Shown piece after piece: positions 7,925 to 15,223 of a stretch of DNA of 46,742 nt. Under the pieces are notes generated by a model. It worked only from the letters and a program-made list of their open reading frames with translations. It was not told the origin of the DNA and did no database searches. This stretch comes from an uncultured Bacteroidales bacterium (GTDB taxonomy: Bacteria > Bacteroidota > Bacteroidia > Bacteroidales > Paludibacteraceae), in NCBI GenBank assembly GCA_900318245.1, contig ONJT01000024.1, positions 1 through 46,742 of the forward strand, in the 5' to 3' direction. A program made the translations under genes and the position numbers. Each line of letters starts with the position of its first letter. The first letter of the stretch is position 1.

Positions 7925-9139
7925 CTATAATTCTCTGATTAACAAACCTGGATATAAGTTACCTCCAGAAACTTGTTTGAAATATGTAGCGTCTATATCT
8001 GAATCTACTTCATCTGTTGCCATATAGCGATTGTCCCATATCTTTCCTTCTATCGGCTGAATTACTCCAACCCTTTTGTAAGAATATGCACCATCTTCAT
8101 GCAGCTCAGGTTCCAAAACTTCAAATTTTGTATTGGGATTGACATCTTCTTTCAAGCCAATATAGGCTTTAAAGACTTTATTTTCTGTTGTATTCTGTAA
8201 GCGTGCCTTGATACGGAATAACGGAAATTGGTGTTGCAAAGCTGCAATGTTCATATCCACTAGCCGAACACACGCTTTCTGCACCAGTTTCTGATTGCTA
8301 TAATTGCGCGTGTTTCTCTCCTTTACATGACTTTGGTACTTGCCCAGATAAAGGAGCTGAAAAGTTGATTTGTCCGCATTAAACGCATTCACTTTATTTT
8401 GATCATGGTTAGTCGTTGTCGTATAATAGTTATGGTAGAATATGGCGGCTGTTTCTTCCGTCCATTGTAATTGGAACAGATAAGATACGCAACCGACGGA
8501 TATGTTGGCCAATTGCAAGTCTGCTTTATACAACTGGTTGTTATACCAATCCACATCTTCTCTATTATTGAGATCCAGAACGCGACTTGTAGTGTCCTGT
8601 TTTCCTGCTCCTTTCTGCTTGAACAAAAAGTATTTATGATCAAACGAATAGTCGTGTACGATAATGAAAGTGCGGTGAATCAGTTTTTCGCCTGCATCTG
8701 CCAGAATATGTTCGCCGCGAATTGTTTGCCGCGCAATAGCCACATCTATTTTCGTTGCATTATACAATCCTCTTTCTGTAATAAGGTGTATATCCATATC
8801 GCCTGTTTGTTTCTTGCGTGAAAACCATTTGGCTACCATTTTCTTCCCAACGGTCTGTTGGCGTAGAAAGGAGGCGATTTCATTATGTATGTCTGCCTCG
8901 TTGGTAATGAACTGAACTGTCTTAACTCCCAAATTGTGGTCATTAAAACGTTCTGGTACTTCTTTCTCGCGAAAAATCAAGTCCAGTTCCCGTTCAAAAA
9001 TCCGTCCTCCGCGTGACACCATTAATTCACATATTGATGGACGGTCATATCTGCCCAAAGAATCTTGCTGCGCATATATTGGTGCACATGCAACGAATAT
9101 AAATAGTAAAAATAGGTGGTATTGTTTTAATAGTCCCAT
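7925..9139 (-). CDS. Exported protein of unknown function, 404 aa
   Basis: The N-terminus is a signal peptide (MGLLKQYHLFLLFIFVACAP, then IYAQQ). The mature part has no membrane segment and is rich in K, N, Y and T. I do not recognise the family. It overlaps the end of the upstream exported-protein gene by 13 nt, so the two are co-transcribed and probably translationally coupled. Base composition is more AT-rich than the housekeeping block. A GQE(V/I)K tail of the type seen on other exported proteins is missing here but occurs as a detached fragment 110 nt downstream. Confidence 0.75.
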   Translation of the reverse strand: MGLLKQYHLFLLFIFVACAPIYAQQDSLGRYDRPSICELMVSRGGRIFERELDLIFREKEVPERFNDHNLGVKTVQFITNEADIHNEIASFLRQQTVGKKMVAKWFSRKKQTGDMDIHLITERGLYNATKIDVAIARQTIRGEHILADAGEKLIHRTFIIVHDYSFDHKYFLFKQKGAGKQDTTSRVLDLNNREDVDWYNNQLYKADLQLANISVGCVSYLFQLQWTEETAAIFYHNYYTTTTNHDQNKVNAFNADKSTFQLLYLGKYQSHVKERNTRNYSNQKLVQKACVRLVDMNIAALQHQFPLFRIKARLQNTTENKVFKAYIGLKEDVNPNTKFEVLEPELHEDGAYSYKRVGVIQPIEGKIWDNRYMATDEVDSDIDATYFKQVSGGNLYPGLLIREL

Positions 9140-10059
9140 TCTTCTTCCATATTATATATAATACGCTCCGTATAAACTTGTTCGGTGACCATTAGATTCT
9201 CGCGTAAATATTGAGCATTTGTTTGCTCCAGATTCCTCTTATATATTCCAAGACTATAGCTGTCTTCCATATCTTTCATGGTCAGTTTCTTGTCTATTAT
9301 CTTTAAATCCTTATTAATCTTTTTCAATATTGCTTTTAGACCCGTTCGGACTAATCCGATTTGAAGATCTGGAGCTGGTTCGATAACTTCCACATATTCA
9401 ATATTGAAATCAGAGGGAGCAGTGAACTCATTATCATTTACTTCTCGCTTTTCTATACGGATAAGTTCTGATGCTTGAGAAGACCAAACATCTCCTCCAT
9501 GTTTTTGCATAAATTCTTTCATCTTGCCCGTTTGGTAAGTTTGCACTTTGTATTTTATAGCTATTTTATTTTCATAACCCTTGCCAAATGCACTTACGTT
9601 TAAGAAACAAATAGCATTTGGTGCAAGAGGCACTTCTGCATCTGCGATAAATAATTCTGTGTCAGAAACAACCCCCAGAGTAGACATGTATTGTTTGTAG
9701 AGAGTACCTTCTTTTCCATCTATTGTTTTTGTTTCATTTGTTTTGAATAGGCTTGGATATAATGATGGTGTAGGTACTACATAAGGCAAACTAAAACCTG
9801 TTTTTGTATTGTCGCTCCACATAATAATCCGTTCATTATTATCATAGACAGTGTGCAGACCAGTTGCTTTATGGTATTCATGAACACTGTTACCTTTGAT
9901 TACTATGCACACAGTATCTATACCGTCAATAAATTGAGGAGAGGGGTGCGAATAATGACTGAAAGTCCGATAAATAATATCCCCCTCCAGATAGTTGGTT
10001 TGAGACATTGTGTACATTGATAATACTACTGCACACATAGTTAAAATAATTTTTTTCAT
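9127..10059 (-). CDS. Exported protein of unknown function, 310 aa
   Basis: Signal peptide MKKIILTMCAVVLSMYTMSQ. The mature region (YLEGDIIYRTFSHYSHPSPQ...) resembles GLPGLI/DUF4412-type Bacteroidetes periplasmic proteins in starting with a statement-like beta strand and containing VCIVIKGN and an internal hydrophobic strand pattern, but this is a weak impression. It is the first gene of a two-gene unit with the 404-aa exported protein, and lies about 80 nt downstream of the structured leader B. AT-rich composition. Confidence 0.75.
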   Translation of the reverse strand: MKKIILTMCAVVLSMYTMSQTNYLEGDIIYRTFSHYSHPSPQFIDGIDTVCIVIKGNSVHEYHKATGLHTVYDNNERIIMWSDNTKTGFSLPYVVPTPSLYPSLFKTNETKTIDGKEGTLYKQYMSTLGVVSDTELFIADAEVPLAPNAICFLNVSAFGKGYENKIAIKYKVQTYQTGKMKEFMQKHGGDVWSSQASELIRIEKREVNDNEFTAPSDFNIEYVEVIEPAPDLQIGLVRTGLKAILKKINKDLKIIDKKLTMKDMEDSYSLGIYKRNLEQTNAQYLRENLMVTEQVYTERIIYNMEEEWDY

Positions 10060-10140
10060 GATGTTGTAATTTAGTTTGTATGTGCCTACTCACTTATGGC
10101 TTTTCGGCATACTCCGTAAATTAGATGCATATAAAATTAA

Positions 10141-10366
10141 AAGCGCGAACATTATTCACGCTTATTCCTTCTAACGAGGTTCCTGCAAGACCCTACAACC
10201 AAGAATAAACAATAACGTCCACGCCCGAATATATATAACCCTCCCGCCCGTGAAGGGCGCGAACGGATAATACATACCCACGGGACGCCTATTGCACTAT
10301 CTTGTTTTGGGGTCGTGAATTTTGCAGGATTCCGTTAGACCAAAACTAGCGTCAATAAACGCCTTT
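10141..10366 (-). promoter_or_regulatory. Structured leader B between the toxin gene and the exported-protein operon
   Basis: The gene-free stretch 10060-10402 holds three parts. The first is a hairpin AAGCG/CGCTT (10141-10163). The second is a long nested hairpin: CTAACG/CGTTAG (10171/10333), TCCTGCAA/TTGCAGGA (10181/10322), GACCC/GGGTC (10189/10310), CAAG/CTTG, CAAT/ATTG, CGTCC/GGACG (10216/10283) and an apical GCCC/GGGC. The third is the hairpin GCGT-TTATTG-ACGC in a 19-nt block (10348-10366) identical to 5812-5830. The run GTTTAACGTC (10379-10388) is also shared with leader A (5931-5940). No promoter of the standard type was found inside, so it may be read from the upstream toxin-antitoxin promoter. 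Confidence 0.6.
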
Positions 10367-10402
10367 TATGTCCTCCTGTTTAACGTCAGTGAGTGACGAG
10401 AA

Positions 10403-10807
10403 CTATATAAGTTTAATAAACTCTGCTATCTTAATAATCTCTACCTTCGGCCAGGGAATTTCTTTTAATGGATTGAAGTGTTTATCATTTGTCACTATGT
10501 ACTCAGCATCTGATGCTACTGCGCAATCAACGAATTTATTATCATCCGAATCAGCCGGAAGTAACTCAAAGTGAACGTATGTGTTTTGGAAAACGGTTGT
10601 TGATAGATTTGCAATCGCTTCCACAATATTACGCGCAATCTCCGGAGTCGTTTTAATGGCTAATATCTCTTCGTATTCCTCTAAAATATCCGTGTTGACA
10701 CACAAACAAATACGACCCTCCAACACCTCAGTCCATATTTTATGGAATGGGCTATTGGAAGGTAATGCCTGCAGAAGACAATTGGTATCAAGAACGATGT
10801 ACCGCAT
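10403..10807 (-). CDS. PIN-domain toxin (COG1569 type)
   Basis: The 134-aa product starts MRYIVLDTNCLLQALPSNSP and has the PIN acidic set: D7 in LDTN, a middle Glu in the ILEEYEEIL helix, and D in DDNKFVDCAVASDAEYIVTN followed by D in TNDKHF. PIN toxins are Mg-dependent RNases. This subfamily is the putative toxin component often annotated in Bacteroidetes. Its start overlaps the end of the 76-aa gene upstream by 20 nt, the usual arrangement of an antitoxin and toxin. The RNA target is unknown. Confidence 0.85.
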   Translation of the reverse strand: MRYIVLDTNCLLQALPSNSPFHKIWTEVLEGRICLCVNTDILEEYEEILAIKTTPEIARNIVEAIANLSTTVFQNTYVHFELLPADSDDNKFVDCAVASDAEYIVTNDKHFNPLKEIPWPKVEIIKIAEFIKLI

Positions 10808-11018
10808 AGCGATAAGGAGTTCTCATTCGTTCGTTACCCCATTGTTCAATGGTCTGCTCATTGATCTTACCATTCTCCCAAAGGGCATCTATTTGTTTCT
10901 GCGCTTTGTCTGCAAAATAGCGCGCAAGCATATTACGGAAGTCAATATAATCCCCTTCCGTTTGAATGCCCTTCACAAGGTTGAGCACGTCTAATTGTGC
11001 CATTTGCATGTAACTCAT
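10788..11018 (-). CDS. Antitoxin partner of the PIN toxin
   Basis: A 76-aa product starting MSYMQMAQLDVLNLVKGIQT. ATG 11018 is chosen because longer frames begin upstream of the promoter (11045-11075). The helical N-terminus followed by a charged C-terminus (WGNERMRTPYR) fits a small antitoxin that sequesters the toxin and autoregulates; no classical DNA-binding motif is evident. The assignment rests mainly on the 20-nt overlap with the PIN gene. The promoter carries an upstream element shared with the 386-aa gene. Confidence 0.75.
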   Translation of the reverse strand: MSYMQMAQLDVLNLVKGIQTEGDYIDFRNMLARYFADKAQKQIDALWENGKINEQTIEQWGNERMRTPYRYAVHRS

Positions 11019-11044
11019 AGTGTTCTTGTTTTGATTTTGCGCTG

Positions 11045-11075
11045 CAAAATTACAACTTTTTTTTGAAATGCGCAA
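11045..11075 (-). promoter_or_regulatory. Promoter of the antitoxin-toxin operon
   Basis: TTG at 11075-11073, 20 nt, TAATTTTG at 11052-11045. The leader to ATG 11018 is about 20 nt. Confidence 0.75.
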
Positions 11076-11079
11076 ATAT

Positions 11080-11111
11080 ATTTGCAAAAATAGGCCGGTA
11101 TAGGCAGAAAA
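11080..11111. repeat. Promoter-upstream shared element, copy 2
   Basis: ATTTGCAAAAATAGGCCGG (11080-11098) directly followed by TATAGGCAGAAAA (11099-11111). It starts 4 nt upstream of the -33 TTG, the same distance as copy 1 at 7601. It lacks the 10-bp insertion seen in copy 1. Confidence 0.7.
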
Positions 11112-11444
11112 AACAACGAACATATAATTGCAAAGGGGGCCCCGGAGTAAACCGAAGCCGAAGGCTGTTTGCTACGGGGGAAGCGTAGCATAATATGCAG
11201 CACCATACGAGCGCTGCGCGCGAAGTCGTGCAAGGATTAATGCAAGCGCGCGACAGGATTTTCATAGCTTTTTGTAAGTTATTGATTATCAGTGGTATAG
11301 GTGGCATCTAAATGTCGCGAGTTTTGGAGGTAGTCGTAAAATGGAAAACCTGCATTTTCGAGTATAGCTATACCTAAATTTCCTATATATAGAGGGACTA
11401 TTTTTCTAGACTTCTAATATTAACCATTTAAAACCATTAACATT
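11112..11444. other. Gene-free stretch upstream of the DUF3987 gene
   Basis: No convincing gene. The left half is GC-rich (GGGGGCCCCGG at about 11137, then several GCGC runs at 11212-11246) and unlike its AT-rich surroundings. The right half contains a perfect palindrome GTATAGCTATAC (11362-11373) and an AT-rich run before the ATG at 11445. I found no TTG-20-TAnnTTTG promoter for the plus-strand gene. The palindrome is a candidate operator. Confidence 0.4.
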
Positions 11445-12704
11445 ATGATTCAAAACTTACAATCTGCGATGGAAGCGGAGCAGGATCTGCACATCGCGAA
11501 ACATGTAGAGCCGGAGAACTTACCGGCCATGATTCAACCTATTATGTCGCTTGCGCAGAGTGATGCCGAGCGGGACATGTTATTGATGTCGTTGTTGACA
11601 GCGGCGGGAAGCTGCATGCCGAATCTTTATTTCCGCTACGGACTGACGGGCAAGAAGTACTATCCTAACCTTCAATGCTTTATCGTCGGTTCGGCAGCTT
11701 GCGGCAAGGGTATCGCGAACTTGGCGTTGGAGTTGGTTAGCAAAGTACACGAAGCGTTGCCGCTGGTTATAGCCGGTGACTCGTCTTACCCGGGTTTCTA
11801 CAAGCAGTTGGAGCGTCAGAACGGCCGCGGGTACATCCATGAGAGCGAGGGATCGGTTATTACCGATGTATGGCGTACGTCGGTGGCGAACTACAACACG
11901 GCGCTCCGCAAAGCCGCGGAGCATGAGCCTATCACGCGTAACCGCGCGAACAATAATTCGTGTATCGCGTGCCCGCAGTTGAGTGTGCTGCTCACCGGTA
12001 CGTTCAGCCAGTACAAAGCGCTCGTGCCATCTATCGAGAACGGTTATTTCTCGCGACTCTTGACACTCATTGTGAATGACCAACAAGCCTTCTCCAGCCG
12101 TTATGTAGAGCCCGCGAACGGTTCGAACGGCGTCATGGGTACTGCAGCCCAACAGCTCTTTGACCTCTGTCAGGCGCTGTACAAATGCAGACCGATTGAG
12201 TTCTCGCTTACACGCGAGCAACGTGCGCGTTTGGGACAACACTTGGAGACGGCTTATCCCACCCTCATGTCCCTCCTCGGCGATAACTTTCACTCCGTTG
12301 TGCTGCGTATGGCGGTGCATATAGAACGCATCGCGATGATACTCTCCGCGCTTCGTTTACCGTCTTTGTCAAGTGCTCGGGACATTAGGCCCGAGAATGT
12401 AGTCTGTTCCGATTCTGACTATGCTACCGCCGAACTCATCGGCAACAAACTCATCCTCCACATGGCTGCCGCCTATCGAATGATCAAAGGTGCAGAGGAA
12501 GTGAGTGTACCGAAAGTGCAGGCATTGGATCAACGTCAAATGTTGCTGAGTTTATTGCCGGAAGAGTTTGAGAGCAAGACCCTTATCGCCGAAGCCGCCT
12601 CACAAGGCATCCCGCAAAGTACGGTAATGCGATGGTGTAGTCAATGGATTGACCATGGATTATTGCTTCGAATGGCTTATGGACACTATAAAAAAATTGC
12701 ATGA
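11445..12704 (+). CDS. DUF3987-type mobile-element P-loop protein
   Basis: A 419-aa product resembling the DUF3987 proteins that Bacteroidales carry in mobile and phage-like regions (helicase/primase-like). A Walker-A-like motif GSAACGKG lies at residues 82-89 after a hydrophobic strand, with a possible Walker B in the QLSVLLTGT region. The C-terminus (after about 355) looks like a winged helix (TLIAEAASQGIPQSTVMRWC). No primase, VirE or integrase gene accompanies it. It is followed by a hairpin beginning at its own stop codon, then a 131-aa protein. Transfer is inferred from the family only. Its Arg/Ala-rich, GC-richer composition differs from the AT-rich genes on its left. Confidence 0.7.
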   Translation: MIQNLQSAMEAEQDLHIAKHVEPENLPAMIQPIMSLAQSDAERDMLLMSLLTAAGSCMPNLYFRYGLTGKKYYPNLQCFIVGSAACGKGIANLALELVSKVHEALPLVIAGDSSYPGFYKQLERQNGRGYIHESEGSVITDVWRTSVANYNTALRKAAEHEPITRNRANNNSCIACPQLSVLLTGTFSQYKALVPSIENGYFSRLLTLIVNDQQAFSSRYVEPANGSNGVMGTAAQQLFDLCQALYKCRPIEFSLTREQRARLGQHLETAYPTLMSLLGDNFHSVVLRMAVHIERIAMILSALRLPSLSSARDIRPENVVCSDSDYATAELIGNKLILHMAAAYRMIKGAEEVSVPKVQALDQRQMLLSLLPEEFESKTLIAEAASQGIPQSTVMRWCSQWIDHGLLLRMAYGHYKKIA

Positions 12705-12740
12705 GAAAAGTGAGAATTCTCAGATTTCTCACTTTTCTCA
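12702..12740 (+). terminator. Perfect 15-bp hairpin starting at the stop codon
   Basis: TGAGAAAAGTGAGAA (12702-12716) pairs perfectly with TTCTCACTTTTCTCA (12726-12740), with a 9-nt loop. The first three bases are the TGA stop of the DUF3987 gene. No T-run follows (CAGCAAAAAAAA), so it may be an mRNA-stabilising or processing hairpin, or a terminator for the other strand. Confidence 0.65.
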
Positions 12741-12926
12741 CAGCAAAAAAAATAGCGTTTATGCTTGTCGCATCCATGCGACGCCCTAACCATCCGGACA
12801 CCCCAAAATCGTTAGTGATTCTTATATATTCTTAGTTATTCGTTAATGATTATAAGGGGCATTACGAGACTAAAAAAGGGGTATTCCCTGTTAAATATAA
12901 ATAAATGATTAAATTGTAAATGAATT
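12741..12926. other. Intergenic stretch with a GTCGCAT palindrome and direct repeats
   Basis: GTCGCAT/ATGCGAC (12767-12782) form a near-perfect palindrome. An imperfect direct repeat TCGTTAGTGATTCTTATA / TCGTTAATGATTATAA lies at about 12809-12856, in a tract of roughly 8-bp period. No promoter of the standard type was found for the downstream gene. Confidence 0.4.
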
Positions 12927-13322
12927 ATGGCACATTACGTACCTTCAGACGGTTTTGAGAATTTCACTGGTGCATTAAGCAAAAAGAAAATTCAAGGAAT
13001 AAATCACATGACTGTAACCCGCCGTAAACCGGTTAAAGATCCGTTGACGGGCGAAGTGGTCGGTTTAGGACCGAAAGAGATCTACGCGCAGGAGCGTCGG
13101 GACTACAAGGAGCATCCATTGACGCCCAACGAGACGGTTCAGCGCAGCCGATGGCGCGAAGCCTGCCGCGAGGCAGGAGCTATCATCCGCGACAAGAACC
13201 ATCCTCGTTTTATGGAGATGTACAATCTCTGGCGCGCACAGCTAACGAGTGATGCTCCCTGCAAGCAGTTTCCGAACTTCGTGAGGGCGGTGTTAGCAAG
13301 CGAAAAGCGGAACACACTTTAA
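12927..13322 (+). CDS. Unrecognised 131-aa basic protein downstream of DUF3987
   Basis: I do not recognise the family. The product is basic, without signal peptide or membrane segment, and reads MAHYVPSDGFENFTGALSKK at the start. The repeated Arg/Trp/Glu helices (RSRWREACREAGAIIRDK) could bind nucleic acid. It lies 222 nt after the DUF3987 gene on the same strand and may form part of the same small mobile or remnant island. It is followed by about 220 nt without a gene. Confidence 0.65.
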   Translation: MAHYVPSDGFENFTGALSKKKIQGINHMTVTRRKPVKDPLTGEVVGLGPKEIYAQERRDYKEHPLTPNETVQRSRWREACREAGAIIRDKNHPRFMEMYNLWRAQLTSDAPCKQFPNFVRAVLASEKRNTL

Positions 13323-13470
13323 GTGTGCTCTGGCTATTCGGTTTTTTGTACTAATCAAACGGCAGTTCCAACTGCCCTTTCATAGTGCGTTCGAGGTCAT
13401 AATTCCGAAAAGGGCTGCAAAGATGCTAATTTTTGCCGATACCGGCAAGTTTTTTGCAAAAATAATGCAC
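13323..13470. other. Intergenic stretch between the 131-aa gene and the terminator
   Basis: Contains the small hairpin GGCAGTTCCAACTGCC (about 13362-13377) and, on the minus strand, a TTTGC-rich stretch with ATCTTTG near 13424-13430. A 10-codon minus-strand frame MKGQLELPFD sits at about 13354-13386. Its end resembles the ELPFD/ELPFE seen near the C-termini of the two BRO/DinD-like proteins, but it is too short to call. Confidence 0.3.
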
Positions 13471-13508
13471 AAAAAAATGACATACGCAAGGACGCATGTC
13501 ATTTTTTT
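13471..13508 (-). terminator. Terminator hairpin, TGACAT family copy 1
   Basis: AAAAAAATGACAT (13471-13483) pairs perfectly with ATGTCATTTTTTT (13496-13508), 13 bp with a 12-nt loop. It lies 33 nt after the end of the minus-strand gene at 13542 and, having A and T tails on both sides, can also stop plus-strand transcripts. Related hairpins lie at 22647 and 38798. Confidence 0.8.
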
Positions 13509-13541
13509 GAGGATTTGCCCTATGCAATTAGAGTTGCTCGA

Positions 13542-14792
13542 TTAGTTGATATCTTGCACGAGGCGGACGGAGATACCCATGTTGCGTGCGATAAAGGTGG
13601 AACAATCGGAGTAATAACCGGAGGCGAACTCTACGTAGTAGGAAGCGCTCTCAGTGGTCGAGTACGGCGTCGACGACCAATAACGTCCCACACCGGACTG
13701 GATGCTATTCTTGCTGCTTAGATCGGTTACATAGGTTCCTTGACGCTTACCGGCGCAAGGGAGGAAGATAGCTCCCGCCTGCTCCATCTTGGCCCATTCT
13801 TCTACGGAGTATTGGTTGGTGGCAAAGCCTTGGGGTTCGCCCGTAAAGCTCAGACCGCTCGGCAATACCCATTCATCCGGCAGGATGACAAGACCGCTGA
13901 CATCATTCACTCTGGCCTGCGCAGCCAGATTATTTGCGTTCGGACGCAGTTTGAGTAGATATTTCCACTCATCGCGTGCCAGTGTACGCCAGCCACCGCC
14001 AATAGCGCCTTGCCACCCTGCAAAGTCGCCGCTGTAGTCCAAGTAGTTTTTCGAATCATGGATACCACAGCATGTAGCGTAGGTGCTCCAGCCGAACAAA
14101 TCCACCGTGCCCGGTTCGGACAAGGTGCCGTTGCCGTTGATCTTATTATTGCCGCTGGTATAGCCTATAGCATCCCACTGGTTCGGCGCAAAGCCCCAAC
14201 TCCATGTGCTGCCGTTATAGGTAGCCTGCAGATTACCCGGCGAGAAACGCACCACTGCGGTCGTCGAGATAGAGAAGCGGTCGTGCTTCACGATCTCTCC
14301 GCCAGGAGTATCGCCACCACCCGGGGTGTCACCGCCACCAGGAGTGTCACCACCGCCCGGCGTGTCACCGCCTCCGGGAGTATCACCTCCTCCGGGAGTA
14401 TCACCACCGCCCGGTTCAGGATCTTTGGGTTTTCCGCCGCGGTATAGTTTCATCATCGCAATACCCTTGCTCTCGGTCTTGAAATAGACCTTAGCCATCG
14501 CTTGCGGACCCGGGGCTACCGTAAACAGGATCTTCGCCCAACCTTCTGAATTCGGCACAGCCACTACCGGATCAAAGGTGATCCAGTTGACGTCAGTCGA
14601 GCAAGTAACAGGTACCGAACAGATGACCGGTACGTAGATCTTACCGCCGGAGAGCTCCATCTCCAGATATTCGCCGCACGTTACGCCTTCGGCGATGTTG
14701 GTCGGTTCATTGGCATGGTCGCACGATGCAAAGAGCATCGGCATCAAAGCAGCAAGTATGCCGACTTTGAGCATTGTAAAGAACGTTTTCAT
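13542..14792 (-). CDS. BACON-like / Fib_succ_major lipoprotein with a PGGGDT linker
   Basis: A 416-aa lipoprotein. The N-terminus is MKTFFTMLKVGILAALMPML followed by FASC, a lipobox. Residues about 35-115 resemble a BACON domain (CSTDVNWITFDP). A linker of six PGGGDT units follows (about 125-165). The C-terminal half (about 170-416) is a Fibrobacter-succinogenes-type paralogous domain with WRTLARDEWKYLL and a terminal GRYWSSTPYS...SVRLV, a fold related to formylglycine-generating enzymes and C-type lectins. It is anchored in the outer membrane and probably faces the surface. No reverse transcriptase is near, so there is no sign of a diversity-generating retroelement. Confidence 0.8.
   Translation of the reverse strand: MKTFFTMLKVGILAALMPMLFASCDHANEPTNIAEGVTCGEYLEMELSGGKIYVPVICSVPVTCSTDVNWITFDPVVAVPNSEGWAKILFTVAPGPQAMAKVYFKTESKGIAMMKLYRGGKPKDPEPGGGDTPGGGDTPGGGDTPGGGDTPGGGDTPGGGDTPGGEIVKHDRFSISTTAVVRFSPGNLQATYNGSTWSWGFAPNQWDAIGYTSGNNKINGNGTLSEPGTVDLFGWSTYATCCGIHDSKNYLDYSGDFAGWQGAIGGGWRTLARDEWKYLLKLRPNANNLAAQARVNDVSGLVILPDEWVLPSGLSFTGEPQGFATNQYSVEEWAKMEQAGAIFLPCAGKRQGTYVTDLSSKNSIQSGVGRYWSSTPYSTTESASYYVEFASGYYSDCSTFIARNMGISVRLVQDIN
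14302..14409 (-). repeat. Six tandem 18-bp units encoding PGGGDT
   Basis: Units of 18 bp start at 14302, 14320, 14338, 14356, 14374 and 14392, differing only at synonymous positions. The length is a multiple of 3, so unit gain or loss changes only the linker length. Confidence 0.9.
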
Positions 14793-14905
14793 AATACTAT
14801 ATTTATTTATTTTATTCCGCAGACTGGAACGCTGCTTTCTTGCTGTTCAAGGGACGGAGGCCGTTCTTGAGAGTCTTTTTCTCCGGTGCAGCGACCTTTG
14901 CGCGG

Positions 14906-14936
14906 CAAAAGTAGTCAAAATATTTGACATATGCAA
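14906..14936 (-). promoter_or_regulatory. Promoter of the BACON/Fib_succ lipoprotein gene
   Basis: TTG at 14936-14934, 20 nt, TACTTTTG at 14913-14906. It gives a leader of about 108 nt (14793-14900). Confidence 0.75.
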
Positions 14937-15028
14937 TATCTGCCCTAAGAATTTCTCCTTGTGTTAATTTTTTCCTACTTATTGGGAATGGTACCAGCAC
15001 ATATTCTTGCGTTCAGCAGGTCAACGCC

Positions 15029-15121
15029 CTACTGCTCTTTGGTTAGTTTGCTGCCTTCGATATGGTTGGAGTTATAGGTCAGATTACGTTCGCACTGTTG
15101 TGCAAACAGCCATTTTTTGCT
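15029..15121 (-). pseudogene. Fic-family N-terminal remnant
   Basis: An isolated 30-codon frame closed by stops at both ends reads ...CERNLTYNSNHIEGSKLTKE. The pattern YxSNxIEGxxLTxxx is the inhibitory-helix region at the N-terminus of Fic (AMP-transferase) proteins. No HPFxxGNGR motif follows within the window. It is a fragment of a lost Fic gene in the 14937-15169 gap, which otherwise holds nothing I can name. Confidence 0.65.
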
Positions 15122-15169
15122 TCAAAAACTAAAATTATATAGATATATTTTACTTTTTGTCCAAAAAAC

Positions 15170-15200
15170 TTGCATATTTCAAAAATTTGTTGTAATTTTG
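15170..15200 (+). promoter_or_regulatory. Promoter of the GlgA-like/DUF4270 operon
   Basis: TTG at 15170-15172, 20 nt, TAATTTTG at 15193-15200. It lies inside the longest possible frame of the downstream gene, so translation must begin later, at ATG 15224. Confidence 0.8.
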
Positions 15201-15223
15201 CAGTGCGAAAATATGCATGCCTT

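Noticed and set aside
11050-11307. Minus-strand frames in 11015-11307
   Set aside because: They run through the TTG-20-TAATTTTG promoter, are Cys/Arg-rich and have no recognisable domain.
13354-13386. 10-codon minus-strand frame MKGQLELPFD
   Set aside because: Too short; its resemblance to the ends of the BRO/DinD-like proteins could be chance.
13542-14792. Diversity-generating retroelement variable protein
   Set aside because: The C-terminal fold is of the right class, but there is no template repeat or reverse transcriptase in the window.
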